From contig NZ_CAHLAR010000002.1 in the NCBI RefSeq assembly GCF_903652925.1, forward strand, positions 558,001 through 622,000: DNA of 64,000 bases, written 5' to 3'. Position numbers and translations under genes: made by a program. Origin of the DNA: Achromobacter anxifer (GTDB lineage Bacteria > Pseudomonadota > Gammaproteobacteria > Burkholderiales > Burkholderiaceae_B). Positions 44,711 to 53,028 of this stretch are shown here, piece by piece. The notes under the pieces were generated by a model that saw only the letters and a program-made list of their open reading frames with translations, made no database searches and was not told the DNA's origin. Every line of letters starts with the position of its first letter. Positions within the stretch are counted from its first letter, which is position 1.

Positions 44711-45580
44711 CTACCAAGCCATGCGCAACCTCCCCAGCGCCGGCAATCCTCCCACCGTCGCCAACAGCCCTCCCGAAGGCGGCAACGCCTCGCCATCCGC
44801 CACGCGTCCATCCGGATCGAGAAAATCGCTCAGCACGTCATCGCGCAGGCGGATGAAGCGCGGGTCGCTGCGGTTGCGGGGATGCGGCAGATCGACGTCG
44901 ACGATGCGGCGGATGCGGCCCGGGCGCGGCTGCATCACCACCACGCGGTCTCCCAGGAACACGGCTTCCTCCACGTCGTGGGTGACCAGCACCATGGTGA
45001 TCTTTTCCTGCTGCCAGATGCGTTGCAGCTCGTTCTGCAGCCGCGACCGGGTCAGCGCGTCCAGGGCGCCCAGGGGCTCGTCCAGCAGCAGCACGCGCGG
45101 ACGGTTGACCAGTCCGCGCGCGATCGCCACGCGCTGCGCCATGCCGCCCGAGATCTGGTGCGGATACGACTTCTCGAAGCCTTGCAGCCCGACCAGCGCG
45201 ATGTGCTCGGCCACCAGCTCCCGCTTTTCCGCCTTGGACAGCGGGGCGTTGCGCAGCGCGGCGCCGATATTGCGCTCCACGCTCAGCCAGGGAAACAGCC
45301 TGTGGTCCTGGAACACGATGCCGCGGTCCAGGCCGGCGCCGCGCACCGGTTTGCCGTCCAGCAGGATCTGGCCGGCGTAGTCGTCGTCCAGCCCCAGGAT
45401 CAGCCGCAGCAGCGTGGACTTGCCGCAGCCGCTGGCGCCCACGATGCTGACGAACTGCCCAGCGGGCACGTCGAGATGGATGTCCTGCAGGACTTGCAGC
45501 GCCTGCGCGCCGTCGCCGGGGCCGTCGTAGCGCTTGGCCACGCCGCGGATGTTCAATTCCTTGCCGAAGATGCTCGTCAT
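44711..45580 (-). CDS. NitT/TauT-type ABC transporter ATP-binding protein (SsuB-like)
   Basis: 289-residue ATPase. Walker A GASGCGKSTLLR, the FQDHRLFPWLSVERNIGAAL Q-loop region typical of SsuB/TauB, signature ISGGMAQRVAIARGL and Walker B VLLLDEPLGALDA are intact. A C-terminal tail (FLDPDGRVADGEA) extends past the usual end. It energises the importer formed with the two permeases and the binding protein encoded upstream on the minus strand. Confidence 0.92.
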   Translation of the reverse strand: MTSIFGKELNIRGVAKRYDGPGDGAQALQVLQDIHLDVPAGQFVSIVGASGCGKSTLLRLILGLDDDYAGQILLDGKPVRGAGLDRGIVFQDHRLFPWLSVERNIGAALRNAPLSKAEKRELVAEHIALVGLQGFEKSYPHQISGGMAQRVAIARGLVNRPRVLLLDEPLGALDALTRSRLQNELQRIWQQEKITMVLVTHDVEEAVFLGDRVVVMQPRPGRIRRIVDVDLPHPRNRSDPRFIRLRDDVLSDFLDPDGRVADGEALPPSGGLLATVGGLPALGRLRMAW

Positions 45581-45595
45581 TCCATTCCTTTCCTG

Positions 45596-46405
45596 TCAGG
45601 CGGCGCCATAGCGGTGCCGCGCCAGCCTGCGCTCCAGCGCGCGGGCCAATGCGTTCATGGACCATCCCACCAGGCCGATCACGAACATGCCGAAGATCAC
45701 CAGATCCATCTGGAAGTGTTCGCTGCCTTCGATCAGGGTGTTGCCGATGCCGTGGCCGGCCACCAGCAGGTACTCCGCGCCTATGGTCGCCAGCCAGGAG
45801 TAGATCAGCGCCAGGTAGATCCCCGTGAAGATCGACGGCGCCGCGGAAGGCAGCACCACGTGCAGCAAGGTCTGCCAACGGGAATAGCCGTACACGCGAG
45901 CCACCTCCAGCAGGGCGGCGGGCGTATTGCGTATGCCGTCGCAGGTGTTGACGACCACGGGCACCAGCGCCGCCAGCGACAGGAAGGTGACCTTGGCGAC
46001 ATCGCCCAGCCCGAACCACACCGAGATGAGCGGAATCCAGGCGAACAGCGAGATCTGCTTGAAGGTGTTGAAGCTGGGTCCGACGATGCGGTTGAAGAGC
46101 GGCAGCAACCCCAGCAGCGCGCCCAGCACCAGGCCCAGCGCGCTGCCGATGGCGAAGCCGGTGAACTCGCGCGCCAGGCTCGCGCTCAGCGCGCGCCACA
46201 GCCGGCCGGAGGAGATCTGGCTGGCGGCCGTGTCCAGCACCTTGCCCGGCGACACCAGCAGCGGCGTCGACACCCAGTCCAGCCGCGCCAAGGCCCACCA
46301 GGCCAGGATGGCCGCGGCCGGCAGTACCAGGCCGCGCCAGCGGGCGCGCAGCCAGGCCCTGGCGCGGCGGGCGGCAGGGCCGCTGTTGATTGATAGCGTC
46401 GTCAT
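45596..46405 (-). CDS. NitT/TauT-type ABC transporter permease 2
   Basis: 269-residue SsuC-like permease with about six helices. The coupling motif LLEVARVYGYSRWQTLLHVVLPSAAP is shown in part as EVARVYGYSRWQ, and AGHGIGNTLIEGSEHFQMD is typical of the family. ATG 46405 overlaps the end of the other permease by 4 nt; the longer open frame upstream is a shadow. It is a paralogue of that neighbour, so the pore is probably a heterodimer. Confidence 0.9.
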   Translation of the reverse strand: MTTLSINSGPAARRARAWLRARWRGLVLPAAAILAWWALARLDWVSTPLLVSPGKVLDTAASQISSGRLWRALSASLAREFTGFAIGSALGLVLGALLGLLPLFNRIVGPSFNTFKQISLFAWIPLISVWFGLGDVAKVTFLSLAALVPVVVNTCDGIRNTPAALLEVARVYGYSRWQTLLHVVLPSAAPSIFTGIYLALIYSWLATIGAEYLLVAGHGIGNTLIEGSEHFQMDLVIFGMFVIGLVGWSMNALARALERRLARHRYGAA

Positions 46406-47265
46406 GCGCGGACTCCGGTCGATGCCGCGCCCAACCGGGTCGCGGCCTGGTCGCCGGCGGCGCGGGTTTCGGCCAGGTCCAGCAGCTTGTCGATGGCATA
46501 GCCGATGGCGCCCACCACGATCACCGCCGCCATAACCAGGTCGAGCTGGAACAGCTGCCGGCCGTAGACGATCAGGTAGCCGAGCCCCTCGCTGGATGCG
46601 ACCAGCTCCACCACGACCAGCGACAGCCAGGCCTTGGTGAAGCCCAGCCGCAGGCCGGTGAAGAGCGTGGGCAAGGCTTGCGGCAGCACCACCTCCAGCA
46701 CCTGCTGGCGGCGCGAGTAGCCGTAGACGCGGGCCACCTCCAGCAGGCTGGCCGGCGTCTGGCGGAATCCCTGCAAGGTGTTCAAGGTCACGGGCACGAG
46801 CGCGGCCTTGGCGATCAGGATGTACTTCAGCGGCTCGCCTATGCCCACCAGCAGCAGCACGAAAGGCAGCCAGGCCAACACCGGGATCTGCACCAGCGCG
46901 TTGAAGGTGGGCAGGATGTAGGCTTCCAGCGGACGCCACAGCCCCATGGCGGCGCCCAGCGCCAGGCCCAGCACGCTGCCGGCCGCGAAGCCCACCAGCA
47001 CGCGCAGCATGCTGGCTTGCACGTTCAGCCACAGATCACCGCTGCTGTAGAGATCCTGCAAGGTCAGCCAGACGAAATGGGGCGAGGGCAGCACCTGCGC
47101 AGAGATCCAGCCTTGCAACGCGCCCAGCTGCCAGAGCGCGAGCAGAGCCAGGGGCAGCAGCCAGGGCAGCAGGCGGCCGCCCGCGCCGCGCAGCAGGTCT
47201 AGCGGCGCATGGCGCGCGCCGCGTCGCGCGGCCGGAAGCGGCGCGCTCAGAGTGTTCCCGGACAT
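46402..47265 (-). CDS. NitT/TauT-type ABC transporter permease 1
   Basis: 287-residue SsuC-like permease. ILPTFNALVQIPVLAWLPF and the coupling loop SLLEVARVYGYSRRQQVLEV are conserved, and GLGYLIVYGRQLFQLDLV closes the membrane domain. Most NitT/TauT importers have one permease gene; here two related ones are adjacent. It lies 9 nt after the binding-protein gene. Confidence 0.9.
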   Translation of the reverse strand: MSGNTLSAPLPAARRGARHAPLDLLRGAGGRLLPWLLPLALLALWQLGALQGWISAQVLPSPHFVWLTLQDLYSSGDLWLNVQASMLRVLVGFAAGSVLGLALGAAMGLWRPLEAYILPTFNALVQIPVLAWLPFVLLLVGIGEPLKYILIAKAALVPVTLNTLQGFRQTPASLLEVARVYGYSRRQQVLEVVLPQALPTLFTGLRLGFTKAWLSLVVVELVASSEGLGYLIVYGRQLFQLDLVMAAVIVVGAIGYAIDKLLDLAETRAAGDQAATRLGAASTGVRA

Positions 47266-47274
47266 GATCTCTCC

Positions 47275-48381
47275 TTATCGCGCCGCGGCGGCCGCCTGGC
47301 GGTCGCCCGCCGCGGGCTGGCCTTGCGCATTGAAAGCGGTCCAGCGCGTGGAAAGATTGGCCTTCTGCAACCCGGCGTTCAGATAGCGCGGCTCGAACCA
47401 GCCGTCCACGCTCACGGGGCGGCGGATCAGCTTCAGCTTGAGCGCATCGTCCGCCACGGCCTGGTAGCGGGCCGCCAGGAACTCGTCCAGCAGCGGCGAG
47501 TTGCGCACCGCCAGCACTTCGCCGTCGAACTCCGCCTGCCAGGACGCATAAGGCGTGCCGCTGCGCGCCCAGAGCTTGAACAGCGCATCGCGGTTCTGTT
47601 CGTCGGACGACCACTGCGCGGCGCGGACGAACACGTCGACGACGCGTTGGACGGCTTCGGGGTTCTCCTTTTCGAAGTCCTCGCGCACCAGCAGCGAGGC
47701 CTGGCGGGTAAACGACGGATCCTGGCCCTTGGTGGAATAGATGATGCGCGCCAGGCCCTGGTCGCGCAGCTTGAAGTACTCGTAGCCGCCGAATGCCGCG
47801 TCCACGCCGTTGGAGACCAGCGCCGCCTGCGCGCTGCCGGTATCCAGGTTGACGCCCTTGATGTCGCGCTCGGTCAGATGGCGCGAGGCCAGCACGTTGA
47901 TGGCGACCAGATGGCCGTTGGTGCCGCGGAAGATCGAGACCTTGCGGTCCTTCAGGTCGTCCAGCGATTGCAGCGCGGAGTCCTTGGGCGTGGACACGTA
48001 CAGGTTGTTGCGCACGCCGCTGCCCAGCAGGATGCGGGTCTTCAGGCCGTTGGAGCGGCCCACCACCGAGGGCAGGTCGCCCTGGTAGGCGAAGTCGATC
48101 TGCTTGTTGGAGAGCGCTTCGTTGACCGCCGGGCCGGCGCCCTTGAAGAACAGCCATTGCACCTGGGTGCCGGTGCCTTGGAAGGCTTCTTCCAGCCAGT
48201 TGTTGGCGCGCGCCACGCCGCCCGGCGAACCGCCCCAGGTGATGGGATCGCCGCCGCCGGCGGTCGCGACGCCGATGCGGACCACGTCGGGCGCGGCCAG
48301 GGAGGCGATGCTGACGGCGCACAAGGCAGCGCCCAGCATCAGGCGTGAAATCAGGCTGCGGGGGGAGAGCAGGGTGCGCAT
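47275..48381 (-). CDS. NitT/TauT-type ABC transporter substrate-binding protein
   Basis: 368-residue periplasmic SsuA/TauA-like protein. Signal peptide of about 30 residues ending SIASLAA, then VVRIGVATAGGG. IDFAYQGDLPSVVGRSNG is the family motif lining the ligand cleft. Families of this type bind sulfonates, nitrate, pyrimidines or aromatic acids. The adjacent amidohydrolase, not a sulfonatase, argues against a simple sulfonate role. ATG 48381 gives the clean signal peptide. Confidence 0.88.
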   Translation of the reverse strand: MRTLLSPRSLISRLMLGAALCAVSIASLAAPDVVRIGVATAGGGDPITWGGSPGGVARANNWLEEAFQGTGTQVQWLFFKGAGPAVNEALSNKQIDFAYQGDLPSVVGRSNGLKTRILLGSGVRNNLYVSTPKDSALQSLDDLKDRKVSIFRGTNGHLVAINVLASRHLTERDIKGVNLDTGSAQAALVSNGVDAAFGGYEYFKLRDQGLARIIYSTKGQDPSFTRQASLLVREDFEKENPEAVQRVVDVFVRAAQWSSDEQNRDALFKLWARSGTPYASWQAEFDGEVLAVRNSPLLDEFLAARYQAVADDALKLKLIRRPVSVDGWFEPRYLNAGLQKANLSTRWTAFNAQGQPAAGDRQAAAAAR

Positions 48382-48455
48382 GGTCGTTCCGTATCTTGTG
48401 ATGTATGAGAGACAGGCCCGGACTGGCAGGCGCCGGCCGCGGGCAGTGCTGAACA

Positions 48456-48477
48456 CCCGCCGGCGCGTGCCGGCGGG
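48456..48477. other. Strong hairpin between amidohydrolase and ABC importer genes
   Basis: CCCGCCGGC (48456-48464), a 4-nt loop, and GCCGGCGGG (48469-48477) form a 9-bp stem in the 120-bp gap downstream of the amidohydrolase. No T-tract follows on the minus strand. It may end or attenuate the amidohydrolase transcript before the importer. Confidence 0.5.
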
Positions 48478-48501
48478 CGGTCTTGCGGGGTTGGGTCGGG
48501 A

Positions 48502-50025
48502 TCAGGCCGCGCGCTTCTGCGCGTGCGCCTGCAGCTTCTGCTCGATGCGCGTGCCCTTGAAGAACTCGGGGTGCGCCTGGGTGTAGAAGCGGTAGGGGTT
48601 GTCGAACACCAGGGCCTTGAAATCCGCGGCGGTGATGACGCCGTCTTCCACCAGGTCCCAGCTTTCGGCCAGCGGCTCGGTCAGGTCGGGCACGTCCCAA
48701 TGGCCCACGTCCGAGGACCAGATCGCATTGAGCTTGGTGTTCAGCGGGTTGGCGCGGTCGTTGAAGGCGGCGCCTATGGTGCGGTCGTCGGCCTCGGAAC
48801 CGAAGTAAAAACTGTCGACCCAGCGCTTGCGGATGTCCTCCACGCTTTCGATGCCGGCCGCGGCGAAATCGTCGAGTTCGTCGCCCTGAGGGTCGCGGCT
48901 GTGATGCAGCGCGGACAGGCCCAGGCTGTCGCGCAGCAGGGTATCGCGGTTGATCTCGCGGCCGTTCAGCAGTTCCGCGCCATAGCGCTCGAACAGGTCC
49001 GCCAGCAGTTCCACGTCCGCGTTGGCCGGGTTGTATTGCTGCACGGCGTTGCGGTTGCGTTTCTCCCAGCGGTCCACCAGATGCGTGTACACATGCGCGC
49101 CCCAGTCCGCGCCGCCCTCCAGCAAGGCCACGCGCAGATTCGGAAAGCGCCGCGTGACGCCGCCGAAGAACAGCGCCTTGGCGAAGGCCTGGGAACCGTC
49201 GGCGAAATGGCCGATATGGTTGAACATGTAGTTGCTGATGGAATGGCGGCCGGTCCAGCCCTGGCTGCCGTAGTGGGTGGCCAGCGGCACGCCCAGTTCC
49301 ACCGCCTTGGCCCAGAACGGGTCGTAGTCGTACTCGCTGTCCAGTCCGAAGAAGTCCACGTACGAGGCATGCCGCGCAATTTCCGGATACTCGGCCGGCG
49401 GGTACTTTTCGGCGATGGCCTTGATCGGCCGGCGCACGCCGCCCGGGATGTTTGCCACCTTCAGTCCCAGCGTCTTGACCGCGAATTCGAGTTCCTCGAT
49501 GGCTTCCTGCGGCGTGTTCAGCGGAATGCCCGCCACCGGCGTCAGGCGGTCGCTGTACTTGCGGTATTGGTCCGCGTGGAAATGGTTGATCGCGCGGTGC
49601 AGCGGCTGGCGGTATTCGTTGCCCGCGCCCAGCGGCGCCAGCACGTCGTTGGGGAACAGGATGGAGTAGTCCGAGCCTTGTTCTTCCAGGCGCTCGTACA
49701 GCAGTTCCGGCAGCGTGACCGTGGCGAGGTCCAGGGTATTGCGGGTGACGCGCGCCCACCAGGGCGAACGCAAGGTGCGGTTGCGCTGCCTTTCCTCGGG
49801 CGTCTGCTGGTACCAGTCCTTGCCCTGGGACTTGGTGGCGAAGCGCGAGCCTTGCGTCTTGCGCAGCACGTCCACGAGCTTGGAGCCGCCGTAGTGCTGG
49901 ATGTAGTCCTCCAGGATCGGGGCGTAGTCGTTGACGTGTACGTCGGTATCTATCACTGGATAGTCCAGCTTCGCCTTGATCGCGGCGGAGCGGGAAGCCT
50001 GGGTGCGGTGCAGCCGGTCGTTCAT
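48502..50025 (-). CDS. Amidohydrolase-2 family metal-dependent hydrolase/decarboxylase
   Basis: A 507-residue TIM-barrel enzyme, longer than the usual 300-350 of the ACMSD/gamma-resorcylate decarboxylase group. VIDTDVHVN gives the D-x-H metal motif (about residues 25-31), PLATHYGSQGW and NHIGHFADG supply histidines, and WSSDVGHWDVPD gives the late metal/proton-shuttle Asp. Relatives hydrolyse or decarboxylate cyclic or aromatic acids. ATG 50025 follows an AGGAG-like site. It lies upstream of the importer on the same strand and probably acts on the imported compound (inference). Confidence 0.85.
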   Translation of the reverse strand: MNDRLHRTQASRSAAIKAKLDYPVIDTDVHVNDYAPILEDYIQHYGGSKLVDVLRKTQGSRFATKSQGKDWYQQTPEERQRNRTLRSPWWARVTRNTLDLATVTLPELLYERLEEQGSDYSILFPNDVLAPLGAGNEYRQPLHRAINHFHADQYRKYSDRLTPVAGIPLNTPQEAIEELEFAVKTLGLKVANIPGGVRRPIKAIAEKYPPAEYPEIARHASYVDFFGLDSEYDYDPFWAKAVELGVPLATHYGSQGWTGRHSISNYMFNHIGHFADGSQAFAKALFFGGVTRRFPNLRVALLEGGADWGAHVYTHLVDRWEKRNRNAVQQYNPANADVELLADLFERYGAELLNGREINRDTLLRDSLGLSALHHSRDPQGDELDDFAAAGIESVEDIRKRWVDSFYFGSEADDRTIGAAFNDRANPLNTKLNAIWSSDVGHWDVPDLTEPLAESWDLVEDGVITAADFKALVFDNPYRFYTQAHPEFFKGTRIEQKLQAHAQKRAA

Positions 50026-50176
50026 GCGGGTCTCCTGGAGTGGAACGGGCGCCGTCTTGCGGATTGGGCAAGAACGGCGCGGACGGTTCACAGTACGGGA
50101 GAGGGTCGCCGGACCAAACGACCGATTCGCAATTTCTATCTGAGTGATGTGCTTATGGGGTATATGGCGGCAGGCA
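50026..50176. promoter_or_regulatory. Leader of the amidohydrolase gene
   Basis: A 151-bp gap between the BenE-type transporter gene and the amidohydrolase, both on the minus strand. It is AT-richer around 50125-50165. No convincing hairpin or promoter pair was fixed here. Confidence 0.3.
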
Positions 50177-51403
50177 TCAGTTTTTGCCTTGCTTCGCGAA
50201 GTCCGCGCGTTCCAGGATGAAGCTGGTCGCCACGCCGAACACCACACCCCAGAAGGGTGCGCCTATGCCCAGCAGAGGCAGGCCGCCCAGGGTCACCAGG
50301 AAGGCGACCAGGGCGCCCAGCGTGAAGTGCTGGCGGAACGCGGTATGGAACGCGCCCTGCAGGATGCGCAGCAGCGCCAGCCCCGCCAGCGTCGCCACGA
50401 AGGCGGCGGGCGTGGCCAGCAGCGCCTGCGTGACCAGCGGCGAGAACAGGCCGAACACGATCACCATCACGCCCAGGAAGATCGCGGCGATCCAGTGCCG
50501 CGAGGCGTTTGCGCCGGAGGCGATGATGGCGTTCGACGGTCCGGCCAGGCAGGTCGAGACGCAGCCCAGGCACGCCGTCAGCGCCGAAAACACGCCGCAG
50601 GCATTGGTGATGGCGTTGACCGGCGGCCGGTGCAGCGAATTCCTCAGCACCGCGATGCCCTGGGCGTTCTGCACCGCGATCACCGTGACCGCGAGCGGCA
50701 GGACCAGCTCGAAGGTGGCGCCCCACGAGAACACGGGCGCGTAGAACTGCGGGCTGGCCAGCGAGGTCGCGAGCGTCACGTGTTCAAGGACCGGAGCCCG
50801 GCCCATGAACACCAGCACGCAGACGCCCGCGATCAGCGCGCCGATGATGGGCGACAGCCGTTTCTGTATGGCGGGGAACATCGACACGGCGAAGAAGGTG
50901 ACGGTCATCGCGCCCGCCAGCCAGGGATCCGAGGCGAAGGATTTGATCCAGTCCAGCGCGAAGCTGAGGAACACGCCGGCAACCATGCCCATGACGATGG
51001 GCATCGGAATGCGGTCCATGATGGCGCCGACCCAGCCGGTCAGCCCCAGGACCAGCATCAGCGCGGCGGTCAGCAGATAGGCGCCGATCACTTCGGCGAA
51101 GGGCAGGTGCTGCAGGGCGCTGGCGACGAGCACGGCTCCGGGGATGGTCCACAGAAAGGCCAGCGGCTGCCGGTAGATGGCGGACATCACGATGGTGAGA
51201 ATGCCGTTGAGCACGAAGGCCGCAAATATCCACGAGGCCAGGGTCGCCTGGCTGAGTCCTCCCTTCACGCCCGCGCTCAGGATGATGGCGACCGGGGCCG
51301 ACGCGGAGAACAGGAACGCGACAAAGGCGTTCGTCAGCTCATCCGCCGGGAACGAGGACGAGGCGGTGGGAATCGTGTCCTGTTCAGCCATGGACTTGTC
51401 CAT
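50177..51403 (-). CDS. BenE-family benzoate/H+ symporter
   Basis: A 408-residue inner-membrane carrier with about 12 helices. FLFSASAPVAIILSAGVKGG near the N-terminus, PGAVLVASALQHLPFAEVIG, and GCVSTCLAGPSNAIIASG are typical of the BenE family, which imports benzoate. The start at 51403 (MDKSMAEQ) or the inner ATG four codons on are both possible. It is transcribed toward the amidohydrolase and could supply an aromatic acid to the enzymes around it; no benABCD genes are in the window. Confidence 0.9.
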   Translation of the reverse strand: MDKSMAEQDTIPTASSSFPADELTNAFVAFLFSASAPVAIILSAGVKGGLSQATLASWIFAAFVLNGILTIVMSAIYRQPLAFLWTIPGAVLVASALQHLPFAEVIGAYLLTAALMLVLGLTGWVGAIMDRIPMPIVMGMVAGVFLSFALDWIKSFASDPWLAGAMTVTFFAVSMFPAIQKRLSPIIGALIAGVCVLVFMGRAPVLEHVTLATSLASPQFYAPVFSWGATFELVLPLAVTVIAVQNAQGIAVLRNSLHRPPVNAITNACGVFSALTACLGCVSTCLAGPSNAIIASGANASRHWIAAIFLGVMVIVFGLFSPLVTQALLATPAAFVATLAGLALLRILQGAFHTAFRQHFTLGALVAFLVTLGGLPLLGIGAPFWGVVFGVATSFILERADFAKQGKN

Positions 51404-51451
51404 GGCGGATCGTGTTGCGACTGCTGATGAAGAGGAGAAATGAGTCGAGCG

Positions 51452-52129
51452 TCATTGCGGATCCACTTTGCGTAGCGTGCAGTTGGGCCATGTCGTTCTC
51501 AGCGCCTCGCCGAGCACCGAAACAATACAGGAAATGTCCTGCTCCGCGGTTTCGTGCAGGGCTTCGGCGACGATCAGCGCGCGCGACGTGCCCGGGCGGA
51601 TCGCGGACCAGCCGCTCTGGCGGTTGGTCCAGCGGCGCGCATGCGCGCGGCCGGACTCATCGGCGAAGATGACTTCGCCGGCCTCAGGGTGCTCGGTCGT
51701 GCCGGCGAACGTCTCGTAGACCTCGTCGCCGCGAGCGAAGCGCACGGCCAGCGGACCGGCGATCCGGTCGGCGTCGAACACGGCGATGGGTATGGCGTGC
51801 GCCAGGGAAGCGGCGTTGCAGAGGTCGATCAGCGGATGCAGCGCGGTCAGCGCGCCTTCCTTGCGATAGCGCCGCAGCAGCGCTTCGGACGCGCAGCGGT
51901 ACTGGGTCGGCTTGAGGCCCATTGCGGCGAAGGCGCGTCGCCAGGCTTGGATCTCGGGAAATTCGGCTTCGCTGCCGCCTGCCAGGCGTTGGTCGGCAAG
52001 GGCCGCGAACCCGGAGATTGCAGGGTTGGCATTCGCCGTCGCGTCGATGTTCTCGATCTGGAATGCCGCGGATCGCAGCTGGGGAAAGCGGGTGCGCAGA
52101 TCTTGGGCGTAGCGGAAGGGGATAGGCAT
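51452..52129 (-). CDS. Stand-alone B3/B4 domain protein
   Basis: A 225-residue protein consisting essentially of the B3/B4 domain otherwise found as the editing module of phenylalanyl-tRNA synthetase beta. The core is TQYRCASEALLRRY, HPLIDLCNAASLAHAIPIAV and a later SGWSAIRPGTSRALIVAEAL. Stand-alone copies are widespread; some may clear mischarged tRNA, but a function is not established. It is divergent from a TetR-MFS pair and may share its control region. Confidence 0.85.
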   Translation of the reverse strand: MPIPFRYAQDLRTRFPQLRSAAFQIENIDATANANPAISGFAALADQRLAGGSEAEFPEIQAWRRAFAAMGLKPTQYRCASEALLRRYRKEGALTALHPLIDLCNAASLAHAIPIAVFDADRIAGPLAVRFARGDEVYETFAGTTEHPEAGEVIFADESGRAHARRWTNRQSGWSAIRPGTSRALIVAEALHETAEQDISCIVSVLGEALRTTWPNCTLRKVDPQ

Positions 52130-52248
52130 GTCTGTGGCTCGGTGGGTTCTCGAAGCACTATGCGCGCTGCGGCCAGGCCAGGTCTTGAATGAAATTGCGG
52201 ACCGGCCGGACGGTGGAGGCTGGCGTCATTGAGCCGCACAATTTGCTC

Positions 52249-52277
52249 TTGAATATATACGGTCGTATGTATATTAT
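52249..52277 (+). promoter_or_regulatory. Sigma-70-type promoter of the TetR-MFS pair
   Basis: TTGAAT (52249-52254) and TATTAT (52272-52277) with a 17-bp spacer, 35 bp before the TetR start. The spacer is occupied by the operator-like palindrome, so binding there would directly occlude RNA polymerase. Confidence 0.7.
52253..52272. promoter_or_regulatory. TetR operator-like palindrome
   Basis: ATATATAC-GGTC-GTATGTAT: the arms match at 7 of 8 positions around a 4-bp centre. It lies between -35 and -10 of the TetR-MFS promoter, the standard place for TetR autoregulation. Confidence 0.7.
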
Positions 52278-52311
52278 TCTGCAAATACCCAATGACCCAG
52301 TGAGAGCCGAG

Positions 52312-52929
52312 ATGGAAACAGTCGATAAAAGAAAGGTGCGTGGCGACCGCGCCCGGGCAAACATCGTCCAGCATGCCACCCAGATCGCTTCGCTTGAAGG
52401 CCTGGAAGGCTTGACCTTTGGCCGGATCGCGGCCAGCGCGGGCGTGGCCCGGGGCAACATCCAGGTGCTGTTCGGGGACAGGACTGCCTTGCAGTTGGCC
52501 ACAATCGAGAACGGCGTCGCGCTCTACACGGAAACCGTCGTGGTCCCGGCAATGGCGCTGTCGAGCCCCCTGGCCCGTCTTGCCGCGCTGGTCGAAGGGT
52601 GGTTTTCGTTCGTGGAGCAAAGAACGCTTCCTGGCGGTTGCCTGATCCACGCGTTGAGCAATGAATACCGCACGCGGCCGGGCGAGATCCGCGACCGGGT
52701 GGAGCATCACCGGCTCGAGGCGCGACGGCGCATCGTCGATCTGTTGCGTGAAGCGCGGCAAGCGGAAGAACTGCGAGCAGGTGTCGATGTCGAGGAACTC
52801 GCCTTTGAACTGACGTCGTTCCAGTCCTCGGCGAACGTGGCCGCGCTCATGGGCGAAACCGACCAGTTCGAACTGGCGCGGCGCGCGTCGCGGCAGCGGC
52901 TTGCTGCCGCCTCCAAGACCAACAAGTAA
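52312..52929 (+). CDS. TetR-family transcriptional regulator
   Basis: A 205-residue regulator. ANIVQHATQIASLEGLEGLT leads into the helix-turn-helix FGRIAASAGVARGNIQVLFG, and a large C-terminal ligand domain includes LPGGCLIHALSNEYRTRPG, typical of the YcdC/TetR_C_6-like group. ATG 52312 is used because the longer frame from 52189 would cover the promoter. It precedes an MFS efflux-type gene, which it probably represses along with itself. Confidence 0.9.
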   Translation: METVDKRKVRGDRARANIVQHATQIASLEGLEGLTFGRIAASAGVARGNIQVLFGDRTALQLATIENGVALYTETVVVPAMALSSPLARLAALVEGWFSFVEQRTLPGGCLIHALSNEYRTRPGEIRDRVEHHRLEARRRIVDLLREARQAEELRAGVDVEELAFELTSFQSSANVAALMGETDQFELARRASRQRLAAASKTNK

Positions 52930-53028
52930 ACACCGGCTGCCAAGCCTGACCAGGCGGGGCGCAGTCCGATTTTTCAATCAACGCCCGAGCGTCGGCGCGG
53001 ACCGCGCCGCGGCGGAAAGGGTCTCGGC

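Noticed and set aside
44711-48381. Calling the NitT/TauT importer a definite sulfonate transporter (ssuABC)
   Set aside because: There is no ssuD, ssuE or tauD gene nearby, and the system has two permeases and an amidohydrolase neighbour, so the ligand is left open.
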